64,000 nucleotides of DNA from Ascochyta rabiei. Its lineage: Eukaryota > Ascomycota > Dothideomycetes > Pleosporales > Didymellaceae. Numbering within the stretch: the first letter of the stretch is position 1; the number at the start of each line of letters is the position of its first letter. The notes under the pieces are model-generated. The model saw only the letters and a program-made list of their open reading frames with translations, had not been told where the DNA came from and made no database searches. The stretch lies in contig NC_082407.1 of NCBI RefSeq assembly GCF_004011695.2, forward strand, positions 2,533,729-2,597,728. The letters run 5' to 3'. The position numbers and the translations under genes were made by a program. Positions 1 through 10,886 of the stretch are shown here, piece after piece.

Positions 1-2
1 CT

Positions 3-1610
3 GCTGCCCTGCTAGTATCCGCAGATCCAGACGCGTACCTTGACTACGGCCTGTATCTGATAGAAGGGCTGCTGGCAGAGTCTGGCAAACGTCTTACGGA
101 TTTCTCACTCCCTGCGTGCCAGTTCAACTGGGGAGTACGGCTGCAGAATCAGCTTCTTGCCGCTGAGCTGGCCTACGATACAGACGGGCAGGACACTGCC
201 TTCTGGGACACTGTTACAGGGCTGAATATGGACCAGCGCGCCGTATTTGATGCCGTTACTGCCGCTATTGAGGCTGACCACAGCACTGCCCACTTCTTCG
301 TACAGGGCCCAGCAGGCACAGGCAAGACGTTCCTCTGGCGCTGTATATGTGCCTACTATCGCTCTACAGGCCGGGTGGTCCTGTGCGTTGCGTCGTCGGG
401 TATAGCTGCTGTCCTGCTGCCCAGCGGCCGCACTGCCCACTCCCGTTTCCGGATCCCGTTGGATATCCACGACGATTCCATCTGCCCTGTTGCTCCAGGC
501 TCGGAGCTTGGGCGGCTGCTGCAGGCCGCTACTCTAGTTATCTGGGACGAGGTGCCTATGCAGCACCGTTACTGCTTTGAGGCAGTCCACCGTATGCTGC
601 AGGACGTCCGTAGCTCCCCTGCCCTGTTTGGCGGCCTCCCTGTAATTGCCAGCGGCGATTTTGCCCAGATCCTACCCGTCGTCCGCCGGGGCCAGCGGCC
701 TGCCATCGTCAACGCCTGCCTGCAGCAGTCTACGCTCATATGGCCGCACATGACCGTACTGCACCTGCGTCAGAATATGCGGGTGCTATCTGGGGCTGAC
801 AACACCTGTTTTGCAGCCTGGTGCCGGGGACTGGCTACCCGTGAGATGGATGGCCTGATCTCCATCCCAGACTGGATGACCGTCTACTACAGCCTACAGG
901 GCTTCCTGGATCACGTCTATCCGCCGCACCTCCTCCAGCAGGCTGCTGCGGACTATCAGGTCCTCAACGGCCGTGCTATACTGGCCGTACGGAACGACGC
1001 AGTGGCTGTAATCAACGCCGCAATGCTTGCTGCCTTCCCTGGTGAGCTAGTAGAGCTGGTTGCAGTGGACTCTGCTGAGGTTGAGGACAATACAACACAG
1101 GATCTGCCTCCCGTAGAGCTGCTGCAGTCCTTTGAGCCCCCGTCACTGCCCCCGTCACGCCTTCTGCTTAAGGTAGGCGTACCAATAATGCTTCTACGGA
1201 ACCTGTACCCAAGCCAGGGGCTCTGCAACGGTACCCGTTTAGCGGTTACACAGATATCCTCCCGCTGTATCCAGGCCCGCATCCTATCTGGCGAGTTTGC
1301 AGGCCAGCTCCGCCTGCTGCCACGTATCAGGCTCACTTCAACCAGTAGAGAGCTCCCGTTTATCGTCAGCCGGGTCCAGTTTCTAGTTCGCCTCTCCTTT
1401 GCAATCACTGTAAACAAGTCACAGGGCCAGTCACTCTCTGTTGTAGGCGTTAATCTGCGTCATGCTGTGTTTACACATGGCCAGCTATACGTAGCTATGT
1501 CCCGTGTAACTACACTTGCAGGCCTGTCAATCCTGCTGCCAGCACCTGATACTAGCGATGAGCCATCCCGTACGGTCCCTAATATCGTATACCCAGAGGT
1601 GCTCCTGTAG
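3..1610 (+). CDS. Helitron Pif1-like helicase, C-terminal part (open at left edge)
   Basis: The frame is open from base 3 to the TAG at 1608-1610, so this is the C-terminal ~535 residues of a longer protein that starts outside the window; the Met at 228 is only internal. Superfamily 1 Pif1 motifs appear in order: an LNMDQRAVFDA motif typical of Helitron helicases, Walker A GPAGTGKT, Walker B LVIWDE, GDFAQILPV, LRQNMR, the VNKSQGQS motif, and the final YVAMSRVTTLAGL motif. In the family this domain is the helicase half of the Rep-helicase that moves Helitrons by rolling-circle replication. The frame is GC-rich, uninterrupted and free of RIP, unlike the transposons to its right, which suggests a recent or single-copy insertion. 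The Rep (HUH nuclease) half must lie left of the window. A host Pif1 is less likely because of the Helitron-type motif spacing. Confidence 0.9.
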   Translation, partial: AALLVSADPDAYLDYGLYLIEGLLAESGKRLTDFSLPACQFNWGVRLQNQLLAAELAYDTDGQDTAFWDTVTGLNMDQRAVFDAVTAAIEADHSTAHFFVQGPAGTGKTFLWRCICAYYRSTGRVVLCVASSGIAAVLLPSGRTAHSRFRIPLDIHDDSICPVAPGSELGRLLQAATLVIWDEVPMQHRYCFEAVHRMLQDVRSSPALFGGLPVIASGDFAQILPVVRRGQRPAIVNACLQQSTLIWPHMTVLHLRQNMRVLSGADNTCFAAWCRGLATREMDGLISIPDWMTVYYSLQGFLDHVYPPHLLQQAAADYQVLNGRAILAVRNDAVAVINAAMLAAFPGELVELVAVDSAEVEDNTTQDLPPVELLQSFEPPSLPPSRLLLKVGVPIMLLRNLYPSQGLCNGTRLAVTQISSRCIQARILSGEFAGQLRLLPRIRLTSTSRELPFIVSRVQFLVRLSFAITVNKSQGQSLSVVGVNLRHAVFTHGQLYVAMSRVTTLAGLSILLPAPDTSDEPSRTVPNIVYPEVLL

Positions 1611-2053
1611 CCAGCCACAACCTACTAGTATATCAGCCCGCCAACGTCGCCGCTACCAGTATATTAGCCCGTCAACGTCACTGCCACAACCTACTAGTAT
1701 ATCGGGCTAACGGCTATCAATAGTACGTCACCGCCTAGTTATTCTGCCGTTACAGGTGCTATTGTGCCCGCAGGTTGACCTTCACCGTGAGCTTACAAAC
1801 CCCCCGCGTACCAGTATCCAGCACGAATCAGGCCACGTACAGTGACCGTACAATCCAGATACAGTATAGCCACAGGCCCTATAACATTATTTGATGGCTG
1901 CCTATTCACTGTTTTGGCCCGACAAACAGAATATACTATTCACGGTGAGCTACAACACCAAAATATCGCAGGTCTTGGCAGCCGCTAGCTGGCTGCGATA
2001 TACTATATAGGCAGCCGCCCTCCCCCCGTTTTACTACTCTCTAGGTCATCAAT
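1611..2053 (+). other. Helitron 3' flank and upstream region of the next gene
   Basis: No gene seen. At 1617-1712 three imperfect copies of a unit containing ACTAGTATAT and then a GCCCGYCAACGTC-like stretch follow the stop codon. At 1978-1996 a 6-bp GCAGCC/GGCTGC stem closes a 7-base loop. It could be the 3' hairpin of a Helitron, but no convincing CTRR end followed by T was found after it, so the element boundary is not fixed. Confidence 0.45.
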
Positions 2054-2875
2054 ATGGACTCCTCCGCCCCCGCCGACGACGTCGCCGCCCCCGCCAACAC
2101 CGCCGCCGCCGACGCCGCCGCTGCCCTCGCCGCCCCCGCCAACACCGCCAACACCGCCCCCGCCAACACCGCCAACACCGCCGCCGCTGACGCCGCCGCT
2201 GCTGCTGCTGCTGCCACTGCTGCTGCTGCCACTGCCGCCGCCGCCCTCGCTGCCGCCCCCGCCCTCCCGCCGCTCCCCCCTGCCCCCGGCCCGCCCACCG
2301 CCGCCGCCCTGCTCGCCATGCCGCCCGCCTCGCGGGCCTGCACAAGGCTGGCTTCTCGGCCAGTCCAGCGCCAGCTGGAGTTCCGCGCGGGCTACGAGCC
2401 CAGCAAGTTCAACCTCGCTGGTAAGTAACCCCCTGTAAGTGTCCTGTAGAGCCCTGTAATGACAGTAAGCAGTTCGGCAGCAGAACCTCGAATCTGCGCT
2501 CGCGCAGGTTGTCGGCCGCGTCGCCCCCACCGAATGCGACTCCTGCCAGCGAGCAGCTGGCCCGTATACTACCTGCGTGGTAGTTACAGGCCAGCTGCTC
2601 GACTCGTGCGCCAACTGCCACTATGGCAGTGAGGGCGCCCGCTGCTCCTTCCGCCGTAAGTTTACAGCCTCCACATTCCCCATACAGACCTTATTGACCC
2701 TGCTACAGCCACGCCCGCCCCCGTCGTCCCCGTCCCGCCATCGCCACCCCCTCCAGGTCCCGCCGCCAGGTCGCTGCCGCTGCCGCTGCCGCTGCTGCTG
2801 CCCCTGCCCCTGCCGCTGCCCCTGCCACCCCCTCCAAGAAGCGCCGCCGCACCACCGCCACCCCTGCTGCCTCCC

Positions 2876-2907
<32 letters not shown>

Positions 2908-3112
2908 GCCTCCAAGAAGGAGAAGAAGAAGGAGAAGAGGAAGAGGAAGAAGAAGAGTAGGTTACAGGCCTGTAAAAGAAATCTACTGGCTGCTAACATT
3001 TTTTATAGAGGTCTGTAAGTGCGTACGGGACGTAAAGAAGTCTGTAGCGGCTCTAGAGCTTGCTATGGATTCCTCCTCCTCAGAGGACAGTGATGAAGAT
3101 GATGAGGATTAA
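2054..3112 (+). CDS. DUF3716-like Cys-rich protein, three exons
   Basis: Proposed exons are 2054-2420, 2473-2655 and 2688-3112 (975 nt, 324 aa). Introns of 52 and 32 bp begin GTAAGT and end in AG, and all phases agree. Exon 1 encodes an Ala/Pro/Thr-rich low-complexity N-terminus (GCC triplet runs) and then a normal-looking segment ending SKFNLA. Exon 2 carries the core: CDSCQRAAGPYTTC, VVVTGQLLDSCANCHYGS and ARCSFR. This Cys pattern resembles fungal DUF3716, a putative zinc-binding domain of unknown function. Exon 3 is Pro- then Arg-rich and ends in a Ser/Asp/Glu tail (MDSSSSEDSDEDDED). A second reading of exon 3 exists: the +1-shifted frame gives an Ala/Lys-rich, NLS-like tract that would join the same acidic tail through a further 52-nt intron (2957-3008, with CTAAC and TATAG). 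Intron 2 is short for a fungus, so this exon is the least certain. The function is unknown. Confidence 0.65.
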
Positions 3113-3665
3113 ATAGTTTACAGGTCTGCACATGAATAAAACAGTGTTTACAGTGCTATTTACACTCCTGTTACTGTTGTGATTTTCCCTTGCTTACTAA
3201 CTCTCTACCCCGCTACCCCTGTAAACGCAAAGCTCTGCACCCGCTGGCCCAAACACTGGCATCTGAAGCTATCGTCGTAGTCAACTACGTTGTTTATGGT
3301 GTTGTTAATGGTGATAGACGTCGCTGGCGGCGGCGGCGGCAGCGGCGGCGGCGCCTAGTACTGCGTTTGATCTGCCAATTGTCGCGATAGGTGCTGAAAG
3401 TAGCTGCCCAGAGGCGCTATCTGCGCGTTGTTGTGAGGTTGTTAGGGCAGGTAGAGAGGATTGTAAGCTATTAGTGGCAGCGGTTAATGGCTTGGGTGCC
3501 TATACGACGGCGGAGGCGTTATAAAGTAAGGCTGCTGCTACAGCAGAGGCGTTACAAAGTAAGGTTGCTGCCGCAGCGGCTAGCGAGGCGTTGGCGATGG
3601 ATGAGGTTGCTGCCGCGGCGGCTGGCGAGGCGCTGGCGATGGATTTACTGGTTGTGAGCTGATTA
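3113..3665. other. Intergenic, GCC/GGC-triplet-rich
   Basis: No gene recognised. From 3325 to 3655 the plus strand repeats an Ala-rich unit: GCTGCCGCAGCGGC-like runs followed by GAGGCGTTGGCGATGGAT occur twice in tandem (about 3567-3605 and 3609-3643). It may be relict coding sequence or a triplet repeat. Confidence 0.4.
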
Positions 3666-6056
3666 CTATAAGATTCTTAGCAGGTATTGCTTGTACTAGG
3701 TCCATCTGGCGCGGCATCAGCGCCTAGGTTAGCGCTGAGGCACTGGGTATATTGCCATTAAGCCGCTCAAATAGCGATGGATCGCGACAATTACCTTGTC
3801 TGCCTGAGCCAGCTGTGTGGCAGCGAGCCTTGTTGCGTTTTTGACGCTCAACACAAGGCTCTAGAGGTCTTGATAGCGGCGGAATTGTTGCAGATTGTGT
3901 TGTTATAGATTGTAAGCAATTAACCCACCAGTGTAGGTCAAAATCGCTAGGTTGTAGCGAGCCCGATCGCTCTAATATTGCAGCAAGCCTGTGCTAATAA
4001 GGTATGCCAAGCGACTGTGTATAAGTGCCTGTACAGGGCTTCAATTAGTGGTTTATAGAGTCGCGGAGTCGCAGATCGTTACAGGCGAGAGAGTACTGTT
4101 TTGCTGTCAAAGCCAGCGCGTGGCGAGTAATCCGAGTAACAACGCCAGCAAAGATAGGGTGCTGGCAATCAGCTCAGATACCTCGATTCTGCATGGAATT
4201 AAGGTAGTTAAGGTGCTCTAATTGCTCTGTGTACAATGATTTGAGCTTGTAAAACAACTAAAGTACGTTAGCAGTGCTGCTATTAAGCCATAATTTGATA
4301 ACCTGGTGTGCTCCTTCAACCTTGCTTGTTGCAAGGAGGTCATAATGGAGGTTCTGGTTTACCTAGTAGTTAACAAGCTTGTCTTTGTGGTAGCCAAACT
4401 AGTATCGATCGAGGTACCCATAGGCGGCTGGGGAGAGTTTTTTAATAGCAGCAAAGTTAAGCTTGTATTCCTCCTCTGTTTTTAAGTATAGAGTCTTGTA
4501 ATAGAGCTCTGTAAACGTCAGCGTACTCTCTGTATCTACCCATCTTGTCCCTTCACAACAACAGCCAAACTGAGTTGTTAAGACCTGCCTAACGTAGCTG
4601 AGGACGTCCTTGTTCATGTGCCATCTACACATAACAATCTTAGGCCAATTAAACACTAAATTAAGCGCGTTAATAGCAGCTAGGTTATTGTCTGTGATAA
4701 ACAGGCGTATATTAATACCCTCTGCGTTAAACAGCTTATGTAACTGGTTAAAAACCTATTAAAATGCTGGCTTATCCTTTTAACGCATAAGGACAACCCC
4801 AAGGTAGTTTGTACGATTGTTGCTGTTTAAGCCTACTAAATTAAGCATTAGCATGCTGTATTTGTTTGTCTTAAAGGTGCAGTCGAAGAGGAGGACGTCT
4901 GGTGACTTCTTGAAGTTCGTGAGGCATTTAGGGGCAATTATGAGGAGAAATTCAATGTGTTGTTGCGCGTTAACCTCTATTCTGATATATCGTTAGTTGT
5001 TTTTGGCCCGTGCAGCGACTGTGCAGAGTCCGTGCAGCAACCGTGCGCGCGCAATCCAGCCAATTAGAGGCCACCGTTTCAATATTAGATCCTCAACACT
5101 ATGGAAATATCGTGAGATTGCACATACTGATACCACCACCCACACTTGTCCATCTCTAGCACCAACTGCTTCACCTTTGTTTTTATGCCTAGCTTTATCC
5201 TTAAGGCCTTCCGATACTCGTTGCGGACGTCTTGCCGTGTCCAACTTTGTCCTAGAAAGGCTGCCTTAATCGCGCTGAGGGCGGGTGCAGCCCCTCTAGA
5301 GCTCTGGATAATAGAGACAACAGTTACCCGCTCCTCGTTGGTAAGCTCTCTTGTCTCTCTTCTGTTCTAAGCAAAGACAAACCTGTCCTTAACAGGAGGA
5401 TGGTTGTGTATACACAATTTGCGCTCTTCTATATATAGGACTCTCCAAACTAACGTCTCTAGGTTTCCGCCATCATCAGCAGCCAGCCAAAACGCTATTA
5501 GACAGTCAGTACGCGTGCTAGCAGCTCCGCAACGCTTAACTGCACTGTTACTATTATTAACTCTCTTTAATAGTATCTTATGTTGCCCAGCGTTGCTGCA
5601 AGCCATCTGTAGACGGTAACGTCCTCCTCTTAACCATTTATCACGCCTATATAAGACACCGTAGTCCTTTGCCTATTAAAGCACTGCAGCTTCTGCGTTA
5701 TCTAGGGTCTTGTACAAGGCCTCTAGAGGCGGCTTATGGTCTCGGAGTTTGTACAGAGTGTTATCCCACAACCTATCAAGGTCTACTTCAGCGACTAGTA
5801 GGTTGCGGCGTTGACGTTTTCGAGCTCTATAGGCGCGTCGACGGACTGTGCAACCAGGTACAATATCTCTAGCGTTGTTGTGATCGCTAGGAGTCTCTGA
5901 CCTGTCCTCTTCTTCACCTAACGCGTCGCTAACAGCAGTACTCTCTCCAGCAACACTAGACGCTGGTGTTGCTGGCCGTGACAGCCGCAAGACGACAGAA
6001 TCCTTATCCGAAACACCCCAATCGCCAGGGGACAGCAATCGCGACAGCGAGTACAA
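3666..6056 (-). pseudogene. MULE (Mutator-like) transposase, RIP-degraded
   Basis: Read on the minus strand, pieces of one transposase follow each other. The N-terminal part begins near 6056. A FAR1/WRKY-GCM1-like zinc region has the CIHNHPP motif (about 5410-5430). A TNEERVTVVSIIQSSRG stretch follows, then the DDE core with LLFDCTFKTNKYSML (near 4890) and LFITDNN (near 4700), then PKIVMCRWHMNKDV (near 4630), then the C-terminal signature TSKVEGAH (near 4330) and an alpha-helical tail ending at 3666. Most interruptions are TAA/TAG where the family has Gln or Trp, as expected from RIP. About 110 bp of GC-rich sequence (roughly 5000-5115) interrupts the frame between the zinc region and the core. 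In the family this enzyme cuts and pastes elements with long TIRs; no TIR pair was found around it. It is not functional. Confidence 0.85.
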
Positions 6057-6109
6057 TTGTGCGCCCTAGGCCGCTGGCGGCAGCGACGACGACAACGACA
6101 ACGGAGGCA

Positions 6110-6235
6110 TGGCGATAGCGTTAATAATAACAACAACAACAACAAGATAGAGATGGCGATAGAGATGGCAATAGCGTTAATAATAACAACAACAAGATAG
6201 AGATAGAGATAGAGATGGCTGACGCGTTAATAAGG
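6110..6235 (+). repeat. Simple-sequence repeats (AAC)n and (GATAGA)n
   Basis: Two stretches of AATAATAACAACAAC-type triplets alternate with GATAGAGATGGC/GATAGA hexamers. They lie just upstream (minus-strand sense) of the MULE relict. The rest of 6057-6352 holds nothing recognisable. Confidence 0.75.
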
Positions 6236-6399
6236 CCTCAGATGAGGCGTTAAACGTTGCGTTAAGCGTCACAAAAGTTATGTAAGACGTATCACCTTTA
6301 GCAAAACGCTCTAACAGCTATATTTGTATAGTAATTAAGCTATTTCAGGCACTTAGGCAAGGCGGCGCGTCTTGGCTGCCTTATAGGGGCGTACGTTAC

Positions 6400-7103
6400 C
6401 ATATATAGGGGTGCACGTTAACAACTCCCGTAGGGTAGGGGTACCTCTAGTGTGGGGTAGGGGTAGGGTACAGTCTGCACGGACCAGGGGTAGGGGTAGG
6501 GTAGGGTAGGGTTTAGGGTAGGGTCTGTAGGGAAGAGGTAGGCCTAAGTAGGGCCTGTAGGTGTCAGCGTGTAACTCTTTCGCTAAAGCAGTTATTGCAA
6601 AACCTTGTACTACAAAAATGTGGAGCAAGACAAGCGCTTTTAAACGGTTTATATACTGTGAGATTCCGATCAAAACTGGTAGAGCTAGAGCAGTTGTTAC
6701 GTAGGCCTACGTAGTAACGACCTAGGATTTACACAACAACTGCTGTAACTCTACCAGTTTTGATCGGAATCTCACGGTATATAGACTGTTTGAAAGCGCT
6801 TGTCTTGCGCTACATTTTTGTAGTACAAGGCTTTGCAATAACTGCTTTAGTTAAAGAGTTGGACGCTGACACCTACCCTACCCAACCCCTACCCAACCCC
6901 TACCTAACCCCTACCTGTACCCTATGTAGACCCTACCCTACCTCTACCCCTACCCCATATAGACCCTACCCTACCCCTACCCGTACCCCATATGGACCCT
7001 ACCCTACCCCTACCTGTACCCTATGTGGACCCTACCCTACCCCTACCCTCTTAGCATGGAATTAGCGTGATGTACCCTACCCCTACCCAACCCCTACCCT
7101 TTT
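6400..7103. repeat. Foldback repeat with CCCTAC-type tracts
   Basis: Two inverted arms of about 300-370 bp face each other across a 36-nt spacer (6699-6734) that contains the perfect palindrome TACGTAGGCCTACGTA. The inner ~130 bp of each arm (about 6567-6698 and 6735-6870) match closely. The outer parts are degenerate GGGTAGGGGTAGGG tracts on the left and CCCTACCCCTACC tracts on the right. Each arm encodes a similar short peptide starting MIGIS, by symmetry only. The tracts resemble but do not equal this chromosome's telomere repeat (TTAGGG). It could be a foldback transposon, a MULE-type long TIR pair that lost its centre, or a relict of telomere-containing DNA joined head to head. Confidence 0.7.
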
Positions 7104-10100
7104 GCCACCGTATTATAGATAGTGTAGTTCTATTATTCTGTTATAAGTGTAGCAGAGTGATATGCTACTAGGCGAAGCACCTTCCTATGCCATTAAGAAA
7201 GGCAGCTGCCTAGCGCCTTACTAGAGTAGTCTACCTCTAATAGTGTGTCTTACTTAGGGTCCTACTAGGCTAGGACTAGTTCTGTTATAAATGCGTTCTT
7301 TAGCTAGTAGAACGCCGCATCCTCCTCCTGCCTCTACCTAAACAGGATATCCTTCCCTGTAAGTTAATTAAGTAGGGCAGCAATATTAGAGAAGGCTAGG
7401 ATAAAGTCCTAGTAGAAGTTAGTAAACCCTAGGAAACTATAGACCCTGCGTAAAGACTATAGGGCTTCCTAATTATAAATAGCCTTAACCTTCTTAGGAT
7501 TAGAACAAATATCCTTTCTAGCTTCTATAATATATCCTAGGTAGTATACTTCCTTTATTGCAAATACGCACTTCTTAGGATCTAGATATAGCCCTATATC
7601 GCGTAGGAGCGTAAGGACTCTGCTAACCTTCTCTAAGTAGTCTGTCCTAGACCTACTACTGTAGATAAGGACATTATCTAGGTATACAGTAGCATAGTTG
7701 CCTAATATCTCCTAAAGTGCGCTGTTAATGTAACGCTAGAAGGACGCTAGTGCTCTAGCTAGGCTAAACAGGCAGACTAGCTACTTAAAGAGCCTAAAAC
7801 AGGTGCAGAATGCAGTAAGGTGCTTATCTCCTTCTGTAACACAAATCCTGTAAAATGCTAAATAGATATTAACCTTAGAGAACTAGCAGGCACCCCCTAG
7901 TGTACGTAACATCTCCTTAATAAGAGGAAGCAGGTACTAGTTAGTAATTATAATACTATTAAGTGCGTAATAGTCTAAGCATATACGCTACCTACTAGAG
8001 GACTTTTTAACTAGCAGGACTAGAGCCCCTACTAAGGAAGAGGAGGCGCAGATCTACCCCTTATCTATTAGTACTAACACCTATTTCTATAGCTTAAGTA
8101 GCTGGTCCCTTAGCATGTTATACAGAGGGCCCTAGGGTAGAGGCTCTTCCTTTCTAGACTAGTCACGTTATAACTGTATATAGTAATCTATCTAGCCCCT
8201 ATATAGGGGAAGGCTAGAAGCCTTACTCTTATTAAATAGGTCCTAAAACTAGACTAACTTAGGGGGAAGAGGGTCTACCTCCTCTGCTGTCCCTTGCGCT
8301 CCTAGGGATTAAACTAAGAGGATTTTAGTGATGTTGTAGAGGCTTATAGAGACAAACTAGTCCCTAGGTAGGCGCTCCTAGAGCCTATTAGCTAGGGTCT
8401 TGTTAAACTTAGTTACTAATAGGAGAGCTATGTAAATATTTACTATATACTATAAGGACTTATAGACTATAAGGTTCCCTATATGTTATATCTTTAGTAT
8501 GCCCATTTCTATATTAAACACTACGCCCTCTTGCTAGAGCTAGGGCTTCCCTAAAATAATATCCTAGCTTAGACCTAGCACTACATAGGCTATAGCCTAC
8601 AAGTGCTACCTATCTAAGTTATACCTAAACAGGACTAAACAGGAGATTATAGACTTCCTACTAGTGCCTACTACTTACGCTAAGCGTTATAGCAGCACCT
8701 TAATAAAGTCTCCTTCTAAGCGCGCAGTAAAGTTATTACTTACTATGCTAAAGCATTTATACCCTAAGTCTACTAGCGTATTAGCCTAAATTGCCCTATT
8801 AATAAATAATAGGACGTAGAATAGGGGCTTATCTATAGAGGCTGTAATAGCTCCTCTAGTAGCCTGTAATGCCCCTGTACTAGTAGTCTCCTCTGCTAAT
8901 ACACTTCTACAGCGCTCCTAACTTAGACTTACATTAGAAGCAGCTAGTTTCCCCTATGCAAACCAGCCTCTTCCTTACCTAAGATTATTACTGCCTACAC
9001 TGTAGTTACTACTGCGTTAGCGTAATCCTAGCAAATATGTCCCCCTTTACTGCAACAGGTATATAGGTTAGCCTCCTAGTGTTACTAAAATACCTTATTA
9101 GGAACCTACGTAGCCTAGTTAGGAGCAGACTACTTCTAACCCCTACGCTTAGTACTGCTGCTAGTGCAAACTGCAGACATAACTATTATCTTAACGTTAC
9201 TATCCTTATTACACTTAGGCAGCGCCTAGGTAGGGATGTAGTATAGCTGGTTTTCTATAGCTATAGTCTTAACGTCTATAGTAATAGACTTATACTCTAC
9301 AACAGCTACGTTATAATCTATAGAAGTTACTTCTTAGTTTATTACTATATTATAGATGTTTGCGTTTAGAGCCTAGCAGAGCTTTAATAGGCGCTGTTCT
9401 CTGTCCTAGTAGAGGCTGCTACTTTACACTAGTAGCTGCTTAAACTAGATAAAAAAGTCTAAGAATAACTTGTTTGGACCTTAACAGACGCTTTCTAGTT
9501 TTGCCTAGGCCTGTTCCTAGCTGTAGTTGTTGCTGTAACAGAACTCTAGGTATGCTAGGAAGTCCTCTAGGCTCTACACACCTTAGGTACCTCTAATCTT
9601 ATAGAATAGGGCTATATCTTATTACACAGACGTACTAAGCTAGGACTATATAAAGGTAAATATGTCCTATAGCCTACTAATAAAGGATGTATCTACCTGT
9701 ATCTTATATTCTATTATAACCTACTACGCCTTAAATAAGGATTTATCTCTAGTAAAGGCCTTGCCTATAGGAAGAGGTTTCGTATAGGCTGTAGACGTCT
9801 GTATAGAGGCATGCAGGCCTAGAGTAGATGCTAAAAACAGCGCTTTATAAGGTAGGTTAGGCGCTAGGGTAGATATTAATAGGTACGGTGTTGCTCCTAA
9901 GAAGGATAATAGGACTATAGACGTAGGTCTAGTATAGGCATTAGCTGTTTATGCTAGAGACTCTATAAACGCATGTATATTAGAGTTATTATATTTAAGC
10001 AATACTATATACTTATTAGTAGCAGATAAGGCTTACTATAAGTTTGTTATAAACTGTAATATCTAGGCTATAAATTCCTAAAGGGTTAAGGAGACAGATT

Positions 10101-10250
10101 TGTCTAAGGGGTTATTCTAGGAGCTGGCTAACATAGTACAAGTGCTAGCTAATCTTCTAGAAGAAGAGATATAAATGTTATAGACTAGCCTTAGGGTAGG
10201 ATATAATAAGGGTTAATATAGTATTATATCTCTTAAGAAGGTAACATATT
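7104..10250 (-). pseudogene. Ty3/gypsy retrotransposon gag-pol relict, strongly RIP-mutated
   Basis: AT-rich, with stops in every frame, but the minus strand keeps a recognisable order. A gag-like region lies at about 10190-9100. A zinc-knuckle relict CCSKGGHIC is near 9040. Reverse transcriptase follows, with a TVYLDNVLIYS motif (the YLDD box altered to YLDN) near 7690, then LDPKKCVFAIKEVYYLGYII near 7560 and the connection segment with SFLGFTNFY and FSNIAALLN near 7400. RNase H and integrase are missing, so the element is truncated at its 3' end near 7200. The gag side adjoins the LTR-like repeat at 10334-10641. It is dead. Confidence 0.8.
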
Positions 10251-10333
10251 ACGTGTTCTTCTAATATGTCTGTAGGGCACGTGACTGCCCTGTCTCGCTT
10301 AAGGCTTAGACAAGGTCTAAGCCTATAACAGGT

Positions 10334-10641
10334 TAAAAGCAGAAAGCTAAGGAAAGGCTTGTTGCTATCTAGTAGGGATAGGATGTTTTGTTAGTTGTTG
10401 TGTTTGTTAAGGTAAGATTTTAGAAGATAAGATAAGATAAGATTGTTGTTGTAGGGGAGGTCTGTGCTCTGCAAATCTAAAAATTTTTGCAACAGATTAG
10501 GTTGGATAACCAGGCAGCGTGCAGCAACCAGACGCCTAGAGGCTCTAGGAAGCTCAGGATAGTATATCCTCGCTAGGTTAAGATAGATTCTGATGTTTTT
10601 TCGGTGTGCAGGGCCCTATGTCGAAATTTTGCTTTGTCGTG
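10334..10641 (-). repeat. LTR-like repeat, copy 1
   Basis: About 310 bp that reappears in inverted orientation at 36448-36762. Shared landmarks are GGGCCCTATGTCGAAATTTT, the CAGGCAGCGTGCAGCAACCA stretch and the AAGCAGAAAGCTAAGGAAAG end. It directly follows the gag side of the 7.1-10.2 kb element, so it is probably part of that element's 5' LTR. Neither end shows a clean TG..CA pair, and no target duplication was found, so the boundaries are only the limits of homology. Confidence 0.6.
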
Positions 10642-10886
10642 TGGGTCTCGCGTGGCACGAAGCTTAGGTAACGCAGAAAGTCAGGGTTTGGGTCACTCCA
10701 AAGGATCTCGGCGCCGCGCTCTGGACTACAGCGGTGGGCGACGTACACTATACGGGCTAGTTTTAAACATGCTACTCATGTTCTCTTCGAGTTTGCAGAA
10801 CTAAAGAGCGTTTTTGTGGTCATCTTCCGTGCCGTGCCAGCCTCAAGTCTTAGATTCGGTTTTCAGGTTGCTTTCCCATGAACTCT

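Noticed and set aside
2003..2614. Several long minus-strand frames over the GCC-rich exon (Gly/Ala/Arg-rich)
   Set aside because: They are mirror images of triplet repeats in the plus-strand gene, which has consistent introns and a Cys-rich domain.
6353..7065. Two 100-codon frames starting MIGIS as a protein-coding pair
   Set aside because: They are the two arms of one inverted repeat and run into degenerate CCCTAC tracts; no sign of a protein family.
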